The translations under genes and the position numbers were made by a program. The notes below the pieces were generated by a model, which made no database searches, was not told the DNA's origin, and was given only the letters and a program-made list of their open reading frames with translations. Positions 8,191-17,019 of a stretch of 64,000 bases of DNA are shown one piece after another. The stretch covers positions 1 through 64,000 of the forward strand of contig JBMOOG010000017.1 in assembly GCA_049324535.1 (NCBI GenBank), read 5' to 3'. Every line of letters starts with the position of its first letter. The stretch's first letter is position 1. The stretch is from JBMOOG01 sp049324535 (GTDB lineage: Bacteria; Pseudomonadota; Alphaproteobacteria; Rhodobacterales; Rhodobacteraceae).

Positions 8191-8925
8191 CTAGGACGAC
8201 CGGGCGATCCGCAGGAAGCCCCCGGTCATGCCGGCAAGCACGCCCTGGTCGGGCGGCGCGGGCTTGACCAGCGCCTGCAAGAGCACATCCGCGGGTGTCC
8301 AGTAGGGGATATACCATTCCTGATCGACCTCGAGGATCAGCACCCGGTCGCGCTCCTTGTCGTAGGCCCCGATCACCGAGGCATGGGGCCCGTCCCAGTC
8401 GCCCGTGACCACGCCCTGGTTGAAGACCACGATCAGCGCGTCGTCGGCCGACCGCTCGTTCTCCTCGAGCAGGCGGCGCATCTCGGCTCCGGCGGCCGCG
8501 TCGGCGGCGGCCGGGTGGAAGGTGGTCAGGGTGTAGGGCCGGTCCAGCGCCTTGATCGCCTCTTCGGTGAAGCCCACGAACTGCTCGAAGGTCGCGCCGT
8601 CGCCATCCGGCTGGGTCACGCGCGTCCATTCGGCATCGCCGGTAAGCTTCAGGAGCTCGGGCTGGGACAGGATCGTGTCCTCGGCGTCCGGCGGCAGCCC
8701 GTCAAGGCCGCCGAGCGCGCCGGCGACCGAGGCGACGGTGCAGGCGGCGTTGGTGAACTGCGGGCGCACGAAGGGCGCAAAGGCCCAGTAGTCGGGGGCC
8801 GGGTGGCTGCGCAGGTACTCGGTGTCCTGCGTGATCGGCACCGCGTTCGGGCCGAGCTTGGGGCTGGGCTCCTCGGCGAGAATCGGCGTTGCGGCAAGGC
8901 AGAGAAGGAGGGCAGGGCGCAGCAT
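8191..8925 (-). CDS. Phytochelatin-synthase-family periplasmic protein
   Basis: 244 aa. A signal peptide (MLRPALLLCLAATPILA) indicates export. The papain-like phytochelatin synthase core is visible: 'VRPQFTNAACTVASVAGAL' with the catalytic Cys near residue 57, 'WDGPHASVIGAYD' with the His near 170, and 'LILEVDQEWYIPYW' with the Asp near 189. It lacks the C-terminal metal-sensing region of eukaryotic enzymes, so, like other bacterial half-length forms, it probably hydrolyses glutathione or related thiol peptides rather than making phytochelatin. The ATG at 8925 is chosen for the signal peptide. Confidence 0.82.
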   Translation of the reverse strand: MLRPALLLCLAATPILAEEPSPKLGPNAVPITQDTEYLRSHPAPDYWAFAPFVRPQFTNAACTVASVAGALGGLDGLPPDAEDTILSQPELLKLTGDAEWTRVTQPDGDGATFEQFVGFTEEAIKALDRPYTLTTFHPAAADAAAGAEMRRLLEENERSADDALIVVFNQGVVTGDWDGPHASVIGAYDKERDRVLILEVDQEWYIPYWTPADVLLQALVKPAPPDQGVLAGMTGGFLRIARSS

Positions 8926-8983
8926 GGCGGGACTCCGGTTTCGATGCGCCGAGCCTAGCGCCCTAGCCGGAGGCCGCAAGCGG

Positions 8984-9625
8984 TCAGGACACCGGCTTGC
9001 CGATCTCGCGCAGGATCTTGGCGCGGATCGCGTCGGCATAGTCGAGATGGCCGCGCGCGCTCATCACGAAGCCGCCGCGGGTGATGACGTGGCGGCGATA
9101 GAACTCGGTGATCGACAGGCCGAGGCTCTCGATGGCGATCGCGTTGACGGCGATTCCGGCGGCCTCGGCCGCGGCGCGCGCCGGCGGCAGCGGGCCGCCC
9201 GCGTTCTGCGGACCGTCGCCCGAGATGTCGATCACCAGGCGCCGGCAGTCGGCGACGGCGCCGAAGCGGGCGACCGCGATGGCAAGCGCGTCCCCGACCG
9301 CGGTGTCGGACCCGCGGAAGGCGCGGGGCGAGGACCGGGCGGCGGCGGCAAAGGTGGCCACGTCCCGCTCGTCGCGCATCCGGGTCCAGGGCAGCACCTC
9401 CCGCTGCATTCCCGCACCCGACCAGTGCATGAGCAGAAGCGCCGCCTCGCCCTCGACCAGCGCCTCGACGATCCGCGGATCGGTCAGCGCATCGGCCAGC
9501 CCGTCCGCCTGAAGCCGGTACTCCCCGGCATCGACCGAGCCGGAGACGTCGATCGACAAGAGGAGCGCGACCTCGCAGGACCGGGCCGGGAACGCGAACC
9601 CCAGAAGGCCGAGGATGAGCGCCAT
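8984..9625 (-). CDS. DUF1194 domain-containing protein (VWA-like)
   Basis: 213 aa. A hydrophobic N-terminus (MALILGLLGFAFPARS, with a Cys next) suggests export. The von-Willebrand-like fold is indicated by 'VALLLSIDVSGSVDAGEYRL' (MIDAS-type DxSxS), a Thr block near 'FRGSDTAVGDALAIAVARFG', and 'LVIDISGDGPQNAGG'. DUF1194 proteins are periplasmic and of unknown role, probably metal-dependent ligand binders. The ATG at 9625 is used; a GTG six bases upstream is an alternative, and a long upstream open frame is Pro/Arg-rich and unlikely to be translated. Confidence 0.8.
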   Translation of the reverse strand: MALILGLLGFAFPARSCEVALLLSIDVSGSVDAGEYRLQADGLADALTDPRIVEALVEGEAALLLMHWSGAGMQREVLPWTRMRDERDVATFAAAARSSPRAFRGSDTAVGDALAIAVARFGAVADCRRLVIDISGDGPQNAGGPLPPARAAAEAAGIAVNAIAIESLGLSITEFYRRHVITRGGFVMSARGHLDYADAIRAKILREIGKPVS

Positions 9626-9900
9626 GCCCACCCGTGCGACCCATCGCGGCCCGCCAGTGGCGGCGGCCGGGACCGAGGCGCGCGCCCGGCGCGATACCGG
9701 CCCGGCGGCCGCCCGCGGGCGCCAGGCAGGGCAGGGGCCCAAGCCGGCCCCGAAAGCCTGCGCGGGCATCAGACCGGTCCCCGGCCGGTTCCGGCCGCGA
9801 CGGGCGGGGATCGCCTCGGGATCGGGGGGCGCGCTCATGGGCCGATCCTGCGCCCGCCCGGGCCGATGGGCAAGCGGCCTTGAGGGCCGACCCGCAGCGG

Positions 9901-10329
9901 TCAGCTCAGGCGTTCGCCCGACAGCAGCAGCATGAGCGAATCCGCGGGCAGGAGGCCCAGCTGCTCGAAGAACGGCAGGAAGTCGAAGTTGTTGTAGGCC
10001 TCGCGCACCTTGCCGTCGGCAATGCGCATCATCAGCAGACCCGCGGCCTCGACCGGGGTGGTCGAATGGGCCGAGAGCGCGCGCATGGTGTAATGGGCGC
10101 AGAGCCAGTCGCCGTCCTCGATCACGCGGTTCATGGTGCCGTCGATGTCGCGCAGCTGCGCCCGGATCGCCGGGACCAGCGCGCGGAAATCCTCGGCCCC
10201 GATCCGGCCGCCGGTCAGGATGCCCTCCGCCACGGCGTCGCCGGGGGCGAAATAGTCGTCGATGGCGGCGAGATCGCCGTCGATCCAGACCCTGCGAAAC
10301 CAGTCGACGAGAACATCCTGCCTGTTCAT
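9901..10329 (-). CDS. SnoaL/NTF2-like polyketide-cyclase-type protein
   Basis: 142 aa. The family pattern is visible in 'NRQDVLVDWFRRVWIDGDLA', 'FAPGDAVAEGI', 'LVPAIRAQLRDIDGTMNRVI' and 'GDWLCAHYTMRALSAH', followed by a C-terminal strand with 'EAYNNFDFLPFFEQLGLLP'. Such alpha+beta barrels bind small hydrophobic ligands or catalyse simple isomerisation or cyclisation. No partner enzyme is next to it, so the substrate is unknown. ATG at 10329 is preferred to an upstream in-frame ATG (10347) because it begins the conserved helix. Confidence 0.75.
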   Translation of the reverse strand: MNRQDVLVDWFRRVWIDGDLAAIDDYFAPGDAVAEGILTGGRIGAEDFRALVPAIRAQLRDIDGTMNRVIEDGDWLCAHYTMRALSAHSTTPVEAAGLLMMRIADGKVREAYNNFDFLPFFEQLGLLPADSLMLLLSGERLS

Positions 10330-10409
10330 GGCGGCGCGCCTTTCCAATCTGACCCGGCGGCAAGCCTAGGCGCAGATCGGTGAACAGAGCCTGAAGACGG
10401 AAGGGAAGT

Positions 10410-10723
10410 GCAGGTTTCTGTTGCCAGGTACCTGCGAACCCCGCCTTGCGCGGCTAAGCGCAAGGACTTCGTTTCGGCGACCCGGACTGCTTACGCAGCC
10501 AGAGCCATTGCCGGAGCACGGTTGTCGTTGGCAACTGTACTTTGCGGACCGATAACGGTGGCACCCCGCCGGGACAAAGCTAACCCCTTTACTCGTTCGT
10601 CGATCCTGTTTCGGCCCCGCTGGCCCCCAACGAGGGACTTTGGTGGAGCCGCCGGGTACCGCCCCCGGGTCCGATCCGTCTATTACGAGCGCGTTTATGT
10701 CCATAGTCCGGGTTGCCCCGGAC
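10410..10723 (-). ncRNA. ssrA: tmRNA, circularly permuted two-piece form
   Basis: On the minus strand the acceptor (3') piece comes first (about 10723 to 10641), ending CGGCTCCACCA. After a 22-base spacer (10640-10619) the coding piece starts at 10618 with GGGGCCGAAACAGGATCGAC. GGGGCCG pairs with CGGCTCC to rebuild the 7-bp acceptor stem, discriminator A then CCA. The tag frame runs 10532 to 10491: resume codon GCC, then NDNRAPAMALAA and TAA. Stem-loops close the coding piece near 10410. The acceptor piece opens with a perfect 7-bp hairpin (GTCCGGG-GCAA-CCCGGAC). tmRNA rescues stalled ribosomes; tagged proteins go to ClpXP. The outer ends are estimated. Confidence 0.95.
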
Positions 10724-10729
10724 ACTCCC

Positions 10730-10758
10730 AATATAGGGGGGCCGCGCCGCCCCTGCAA
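10730..10758 (-). promoter_or_regulatory. Sigma-70-type promoter of ssrA
   Basis: Minus-strand -35 TTGCAG (10758-10753), exactly 17 bases, then -10 TATATT (10735-10730). The expected start near 10723 coincides with the first base of the opening hairpin of the tmRNA acceptor piece. The -10 stands out in an otherwise GC-rich region. Confidence 0.75.
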
Positions 10759-10783
10759 GCGGCGGGCCGGGCGATCGGGCCGC

Positions 10784-11839
10784 TCAGGGCGGCGGGTTGC
10801 CCGCGTGCAGCGCGCGGTCGGCCTCGGTGAAGCGGGGCGCGGCGAACTGGCCCTGGTGCCAGTAGGGATAGATCAGCGGAGGGCGCGAGACCGTGTTCAG
10901 CCGCTCGAGCTCCTCGGGCGCAAGCGTGAGGTCCAGCGCCCGGAAGTTGGCGATGAACTGCTCGGGCGTGCGCCCGCCCACGACCAGCGACGACACCGCC
11001 GGCCGGGTCAGAAGCCAGGCGAGCGCCACCTGCGCCGCCTCGACCCCGTGCGCGGCCCCGATCTCGACCAGAGCATCGACGATCCGCCAGAGCCGCTCGA
11101 CGTCGCGGATCGGGGGCTCGGTCCAGCCCTGCGCCTGCCGCGATCCCGCGGGCGCGGGCTGGCCGCGCCGGTGCTTGCCGGTCAAAAGACCCGCGGCGAG
11201 CGGGCTCCAGACCAGGACGCCCAGCCCCTGATCGACCGAGATCGGCAGAAGCTCGTATTCGGCCTCGCGCGCCTCGAGCGTGTAGTGGATCTGCTGGGTC
11301 ACGAAGCGCGTGCCGCCCGTCCGGTCGGCGGCGGCCAGCGATTTCATCACATGCCAGCCCGCGTAGTTCGAGCAGCCGATGTAGCGCACCTTGCCATCCT
11401 GCACGAGCCGGTCGAGCGCCGCCATCGTCTCCTCGACCGGGGTGAGGCCGTCCCATTCGTGGACATAGTAGATGTCGATGTGGTCGGTGCGCAGACGCTT
11501 GAGGCTGCGCTCGCACTCGCGGATCAGGTGCCAGCGGCTGGCGCCCTCGTCGTTCGGGCCTTCGCCGATGCGCATCCGCGCCTTGGTCGAGATGAGCGTG
11601 CGTGCGCGCCGGCCGTCCAGCACCTCGCCGCAGATCTCCTCGGAAAGCCCGGTCGAATACATGTTGGCGGTGTCGATGACGTTCACACCGTGGTCGAGGC
11701 ACAGATCGACCAGCCGGCGGGCCTCGGCCACACCTTGCGTGCCGACCATGCCGAACGGCCCCTTGCCGCCGAAGGTGAAGGTCCCCATCGAAATGGCGGA
11801 GACCTTCAGGCCGGACCGTCCCAACTGCCTGTATTCCAT
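10784..11839 (-). CDS. Aldo/keto reductase
   Basis: 351 aa, a TIM-barrel NADPH-dependent oxidoreductase. The catalytic tetrad is visible: Asp and Tyr in 'GVNVIDTANMYSTGLSEE' (about residues 55-60), Lys in 'TLISTKARM', and His in 'IDIYYVHEWDGLTPVEE'. The cofactor-binding C-terminal segment includes 'SSLVVGGRTPEQFIANF'. The N-terminal 'YRQLGRSGLKVSAISMGTFT' is typical of the YajO/YhdN-like group. It stands alone between ssrA and the amino-sugar transporter genes, 66 bases from the ABC ATPase stop; a role with that cluster is possible but not shown. The substrate is unknown. Confidence 0.92.
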   Translation of the reverse strand: MEYRQLGRSGLKVSAISMGTFTFGGKGPFGMVGTQGVAEARRLVDLCLDHGVNVIDTANMYSTGLSEEICGEVLDGRRARTLISTKARMRIGEGPNDEGASRWHLIRECERSLKRLRTDHIDIYYVHEWDGLTPVEETMAALDRLVQDGKVRYIGCSNYAGWHVMKSLAAADRTGGTRFVTQQIHYTLEAREAEYELLPISVDQGLGVLVWSPLAAGLLTGKHRRGQPAPAGSRQAQGWTEPPIRDVERLWRIVDALVEIGAAHGVEAAQVALAWLLTRPAVSSLVVGGRTPEQFIANFRALDLTLAPEELERLNTVSRPPLIYPYWHQGQFAAPRFTEADRALHAGNPPP

Positions 11840-11904
11840 AGGTATTACCCCCGTTGCGCTTCGCAGTCTGTCACGGCGGTCCGGGAGGCTCTAGGCCGGA
11901 ACGG

Positions 11905-12884
<980 letters not shown>

Positions 12885-12888
<4 letters not shown>

Positions 12889-13916
12889 GGTCCTGTCCTG
12901 AGATCGACGGGCCGGCCGGTGCGGATGCTCTCGTCGGCGGCAAGGCAGACGGCAAGCGAGGCCACGGCATCGGCCATGTGGCGGGAAAGGTCGGCGTCCT
13001 CCTCGATCGCGCGGATCAGGTAGTCCTGTTCGGCGTCGCAGAGCGCCTGGTGGCCCGGCTCGCCGGGAAAGTCGATGTCGCGGTCGGCCTCACCCACCCG
13101 GTGGACCCGCAGGGCGCCGACCCGGGTGTGCCCCTCGACCGAATCCGAGGCCGGGTGCATCCCCGACAGGATCGAGACCGCACCCCTCGGGCTGATCACG
13201 TCCTTCACGAAATAGGCGACCTCGGACATCATCGGGCCCCAGCCGGCCTCGTACCAGCCGACCGATCCGTCCGCAAAGACGACCTGGAACTGCCCGTAAT
13301 TGTACATGTCTTCGGCAATCTCGTCCGAGAGCCGCAGCCCCATGCCGTTGACCCGGACCGGGGCCGAGTCGGTGATCTGGCACATCACGTCCACGTAGTG
13401 CACCCCGCAATCGACGATGGGCGGCGTGGTCTTCATCAGGTTCTTGTGCGTCTCCCAGGTGGCGCCGCTGGACTGCTGGTTGAGGTTCAGACGGAACACA
13501 TAGGGCCCGCCCAGCGCCCGGGCCTCGGCGATGAGCCGCTGCCAGGCGGGATGGTGGCGCAGGATGTAGCCCACCACCAGCTTGCGGTTGAGCCGCTTTG
13601 CCGTCTCGACCACCCGCCGCGCATCCGCCACCGTCGTCGCCAGCGGCTTCTCGACGAAGACATGCGCGCCCGCCTCCATCGCCGCGCAGGCGTAATCGGC
13701 GTGGCTGTCCGAATAGGTGGCGATCACCGCGATATCGGGACGGGTCGCATGAAGCGCCTCATGGAAGTCCTTGAAAAGCGGCGCCGATTTCAGCGACTCT
13801 GGCCGATCGACCGGCGAGCGGTTGACCAGCGCCACGATCTCGGACTTCGGGTGGTGCCGATGGGCGAGCGCGTGGCTCATCCCCATGTTGCCGAGGCCCG
13901 CGACGAGAACCCTCAT
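12885..13916 (-). CDS. Gfo/Idh/MocA-family oxidoreductase
   Basis: 343 aa. An N-terminal Rossmann NAD(P) domain begins MRVLVAGLGNMGMSHALAHR (GxGxMG). The cofactor/active-site motif is 'AGAHVFVEKPLATTVADARR' with the conserved EKP near residue 95, and the central block 'TPPIVDCGVHYVDVMCQITD' supplies the His expected for catalysis. These enzymes oxidise or reduce sugar carbons. It overlaps both the permease stop and the ATPase start by four bases, so it belongs to the transporter operon. I infer oxidation of the imported amino sugar or its lactone precursor; the SMP-30 lactonase in the divergent operon would fit as the next step. Confidence 0.88.
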
Positions 13917-14758
13917 TTGACCGCTCCCGAGGTGATGCCGCGGATCAGTTGCCGCGAGAAAAGGACGTAGAGGACGAGAACCGGCAGGATCGCCAGCGAC
14001 AGCGCCGACAGCACCGCGTTCCAGTCGGTGACGAACTGCCCGATGAAGACCTGGCTGCCGAGCGTCAGCGTCTTGGTCGATTCGCCGGGCGCGAGGATCA
14101 GCGGGAACCACAGGTCGTTCCAGATCGGGATCATGTTGAACACCGCGACCGTGGCCATCGCCGGTCGAACTAGCGGCAGCACCAGCCTGAAGAAGATCGC
14201 ATATTCGCTCATCCCGTCGATGCGCCCGGCGTTCTTCAGGTCGTCCGAGACCTGGCGCATGAACTCCGACAGGATGAAGACGGCGAGCGGCAGCCCCTGC
14301 GCCGTGTAGACGAGGATGAGCGCGGTCAGCGTGTTGACAAGGCCGGTCGCCACCATCCCCTGCAGGATCGCCACTGTCCCGATGCGGATCGGGATCATGA
14401 TCCCGAGCGCGAGGTAGAGCCCCATCAGACTGTTGCCCCGGAACCGGTACTCCGACAGCGCGAAGGCCGCCATCGCCCCGAAGAGCAGGATCAGCGCCAG
14501 CGAGACGACGGTCACGATCATCGAGTTCTGGAAGTAGAGCAGGAAATCGCCCTGCTTCATCACGGTCTGGTAGCCGATCAGGCTGAAGCTCTCGGGCCCG
14601 GGCAGGGCCAGCGGCTCGGCGAAGATCGCCTTGCGCGCCTTGAAGCTGTTCACGACGATCACGAAGACCGGGAAGAGCGCGATCACCAGCCAGAGGATCA
14701 GCGCTGCATGGGCGGCGAGGCTGTTCAGCGGGTTGTGACGTGCAGAGCTGCGGCTCAT
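13913..14758 (-). CDS. Sugar ABC transporter permease (MalG-like)
   Basis: 281 aa with six predicted membrane helices; the first is 'AALILWLVIALFPVFVIVVN'. The cytoplasmic coupling loop, equivalent to the EAA motif, is seen at 'DDLKNAGRIDGMSEYAIFFR' followed by LVLPLVRPA near residue 190; the usual EAA is KNA here, but the G at the key position is kept. The N-terminus 'FPVFVIVVNSFKARKAIFAE' is typical of the second permease of CUT1 transporters. It is ten bases from the first permease gene. Confidence 0.93.
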   Translation of the reverse strand: MSRSSARHNPLNSLAAHAALILWLVIALFPVFVIVVNSFKARKAIFAEPLALPGPESFSLIGYQTVMKQGDFLLYFQNSMIVTVVSLALILLFGAMAAFALSEYRFRGNSLMGLYLALGIMIPIRIGTVAILQGMVATGLVNTLTALILVYTAQGLPLAVFILSEFMRQVSDDLKNAGRIDGMSEYAIFFRLVLPLVRPAMATVAVFNMIPIWNDLWFPLILAPGESTKTLTLGSQVFIGQFVTDWNAVLSALSLAILPVLVLYVLFSRQLIRGITSGAVK

Positions 14759-14768
14759 CGGCGCCTCC

Positions 14769-15680
14769 TCAGAACTGGTAGCGGCGCATCCGCCGCTGGA
14801 TGCCGAAGAGATAGAGACAGACGCCCGCGAGGATGATCGCGAACATCGCGGTGGCGATCGCCGATCCCATGGTCGGATCGCCCACCTGCAGCTGGAAGCC
14901 GAAGAAGGTGCGGTAGAGGAAGGTGCCCAGGATATCGGTCGAGAAATTCGGCCCCGCCAGCGCCCCCTGGCTCACGTAGATCAGGTCGAAGGCGTTGAAA
15001 TTGCCGACGAAGGTCAGGATCGAGATGATGCCGATCGAGGGCAGGATCAGCGGCAGCTTGATCTTCCAGAAGGCCGCCCAGCCGGTGATGCCCTCGACCT
15101 CGGCGGCCTCGAGCACCTCATCCGGGATCGACAGGAGCGCCGCATAGATCAGCATCATCGGGATGCCGACGAACTGCCAGACCGAGATCAGCGCCAGCGT
15201 GGTCAGCGCATACTCTTCCTTGCCGAGCCAGGGCGCGAACAGCCCCTTCAGCCCGACCGCGTCCAGCATCGACGGCGCGATGCCCCAGACCGGACTCAGG
15301 ATCAGCTTCCAGGCAAAGCCCACGATCACGAAGGACAGGATCGTGGGAATGAAGAAGGCGGTGCGATAGAGCGCGGCAAACCGCAGCCGCGGATGGCTCA
15401 GGATCGCCGCCAGCGCCACCCCGATCGGGTTCTGCACCAGCATGTGCACCACGAAGAACCAGACGTTGTTGCCCAGCGCGTTCCAGAACGCCCCCGACCA
15501 GCGCGGATCCCCGAAGAGCGTGCGGAAGTTCGCAAGCCCGGCAAACACCCGCTCGCCCTCGACCGTCGTGTAAAGCGATAGCCGCAACGTATTGAAAAGC
15601 GGAAGGATCATGACCACCGTGTAGACGATCACCGCCGGCGCCAGAAACAGCGCGATATGCCATCGGATCGGCCGGCGCAT
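14769..15680 (-). CDS. Sugar ABC transporter permease (MalF-like)
   Basis: 303 aa with six membrane helices, starting after a short basic N-terminus (MRRPIRWHIALFLAPAVIVY). The EAA-type loop is 'VLEAAEVEGITGWAAFWKIK' with LPLILPSIG after it, near residue 205, matching the canonical EAA---G---------I-LP spacing. It forms the channel heterodimer with the downstream permease. The start is preceded by an AGGAGGGG-like site in the gap after the solute-binding-protein gene, giving it an independent ribosome site beyond the intercistronic hairpin. Confidence 0.94.
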   Translation of the reverse strand: MRRPIRWHIALFLAPAVIVYTVVMILPLFNTLRLSLYTTVEGERVFAGLANFRTLFGDPRWSGAFWNALGNNVWFFVVHMLVQNPIGVALAAILSHPRLRFAALYRTAFFIPTILSFVIVGFAWKLILSPVWGIAPSMLDAVGLKGLFAPWLGKEEYALTTLALISVWQFVGIPMMLIYAALLSIPDEVLEAAEVEGITGWAAFWKIKLPLILPSIGIISILTFVGNFNAFDLIYVSQGALAGPNFSTDILGTFLYRTFFGFQLQVGDPTMGSAIATAMFAIILAGVCLYLFGIQRRMRRYQF

Positions 15681-15724
15681 GGGCGCCCCTCCTTCTTCTT
15701 CGTGACAATACCCCCGGGGGGTGC

Positions 15725-15743
15725 GGGGGGCCGGCGGCCCCCC
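15725..15743 (-). other. Intercistronic GC hairpin within an interspersed-repeat-like element
   Basis: GGGGGGCC (15725-15732) and GGCCCCCC (15736-15743) form an 8-bp stem with a 3-base loop between the binding-protein and permease genes. No U-tract follows on the minus strand, so this is more likely an mRNA-stabilising or processing element that keeps binding-protein mRNA in excess than a full terminator. The flank (15699-15723) carries CTTCTTCTTCG...AATACCCCC, which recurs inside the E2 gene near 54880-54899. Confidence 0.6.
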
Positions 15744-15762
15744 GTCCTCCGCCGGTCCGCCG

Positions 15763-17016
15763 TCAGGGCTTTGGCTTGTACCAGGAGTCCAGCCCGGCCT
15801 GCAGGCGCGCCGCCGCGGCCTCGGGCGTCTCGGTGCCCTTGATCACGTTGGCCGAGGCGTTCCAGGTCTCGTTCTCGAGGTTCGGCGTGCCGCGCGACAG
15901 GATCTGGTAGGTGGACCGGATCGTCGGCTTGCACTTGGCGCGCCAGGACACGAATTCCTGCGCGAGCGGATCCTCCATCGTCACCGGCGCCGAATTGAGC
16001 GAGAAGAAGCCGGGCAGGGCGTTGGCGTAGAGCGTCGCGAATTCGGGCGAGCCCACCCATTCGAGGAAGGCCTTGGCCGCCTCGGGGTTCGCGGTCTTGG
16101 CGTTCATGCCCAGCGCGATGTCGGTGTGGTCCGAGATGTAGCAGTCATCCCCGGCCGCCGGCACCGGCGGCGGGAAGGCGCCCATCGGGAAGCCCGCCTG
16201 GGTGTTGAAGCCTGAGATCTCCCACGATCCCGCCGGATAGATCGCGGCGCGGCCCAGCGTGAACAGGTTCTGGCTGTCGGGATAGGTCTGCGCCTCGAAC
16301 CCGTCGCCCAGATAGTCCTTCCACTTCGCAAGCTCGCGGTAGGGCGCGACCCAGGGCTCGTCGGTCAGCTTCTGGGTGCCGGCGATCAGCGCCTTGCGGC
16401 CCTCCTCGCCCTTCCAGTAGTTCGGCCCGATGTTCTGGTAGCCCATGGTCGCGGCTTCCCACTGGTCGGCGGTGCCCATCGCCATCGGGATGTAGGTGCC
16501 GTCCGCCTTGATCTTGTCGAGCGCGGCGTAGAACTCCTCCATCGTCGTGGGCGGCGTGATGCCAAGCTTGTCAAAGGCTTCCTTGTTGTAGATGAAGCCG
16601 TGGATCACGCTGGCCATCGGCACGCAGAAGGTGGCCTTGCCGTCGTCGGTCTGCCAGGCCGATTTCGCCACGTCCGAGAAGTTGGCCATGGCGCCAAGCC
16701 CGGTCAGGTCGGCGAGCTGGCCCTTCTCGTAGAGCGCGAGCGAGGCGTCGAAGGGCCGGCAGGTGATGAGATCGCCGGCGCTGCCCGCGTCGAGCTTCGA
16801 GTTGAGGGCGGCGTTGTATTCGGCCGGGGCCGAGGGCGCGAACACCACCTTGATGCCGGGATGACCCGCCTCGAAGGCCGGGATGATCCTGTCCTGCCAG
16901 ATCGCGAGGTCGTCGTTGCGCCAGCTTTCGATGGTCAGCGTCACGTCTTCGGCCGCGGCCGTGCCCGCAAGCGCGGTGCCGAGCAGAAGTCCCGCCGTCA
17001 GTCGGGTGAGTGTCAT
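15763..17016 (-). CDS. Extracellular sugar-binding protein (CUT1 ABC transporter)
   Basis: 417 aa. The signal peptide MTLTRLTAGLLLGTALAGTAAA ends before EDVTLTIESW. The family-1 solute-binding fold is shown by 'NDDLAIWQDRIIPAFEAGHP', 'DAGSAGDLITCRPFDASLAL', the N-lobe 'FCVPMASVIHGFIYNKEAFD', and a Trp-rich ligand region ('TADQWEAATMGYQNIGPNYW', 'LGRAAIYPAGSWEISGFN'). It captures the sugar in the periplasm for the two permeases. It sits directly after murQ (3-base gap), which argues for an amino-sugar ligand such as GlcNAc, a chito-oligosaccharide or a MurNAc-containing sugar; that is inference from context. Confidence 0.93.
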   Translation of the reverse strand: MTLTRLTAGLLLGTALAGTAAAEDVTLTIESWRNDDLAIWQDRIIPAFEAGHPGIKVVFAPSAPAEYNAALNSKLDAGSAGDLITCRPFDASLALYEKGQLADLTGLGAMANFSDVAKSAWQTDDGKATFCVPMASVIHGFIYNKEAFDKLGITPPTTMEEFYAALDKIKADGTYIPMAMGTADQWEAATMGYQNIGPNYWKGEEGRKALIAGTQKLTDEPWVAPYRELAKWKDYLGDGFEAQTYPDSQNLFTLGRAAIYPAGSWEISGFNTQAGFPMGAFPPPVPAAGDDCYISDHTDIALGMNAKTANPEAAKAFLEWVGSPEFATLYANALPGFFSLNSAPVTMEDPLAQEFVSWRAKCKPTIRSTYQILSRGTPNLENETWNASANVIKGTETPEAAAARLQAGLDSWYKPKP

Positions 17017-17019
17017 GGT

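Noticed and set aside
8984..10363. Long N-terminal extension of the DUF1194 protein
   Set aside because: The upstream part lies antisense to the SnoaL-like gene and is Arg/Pro-rich; the signal peptide at 9625 marks the true start.
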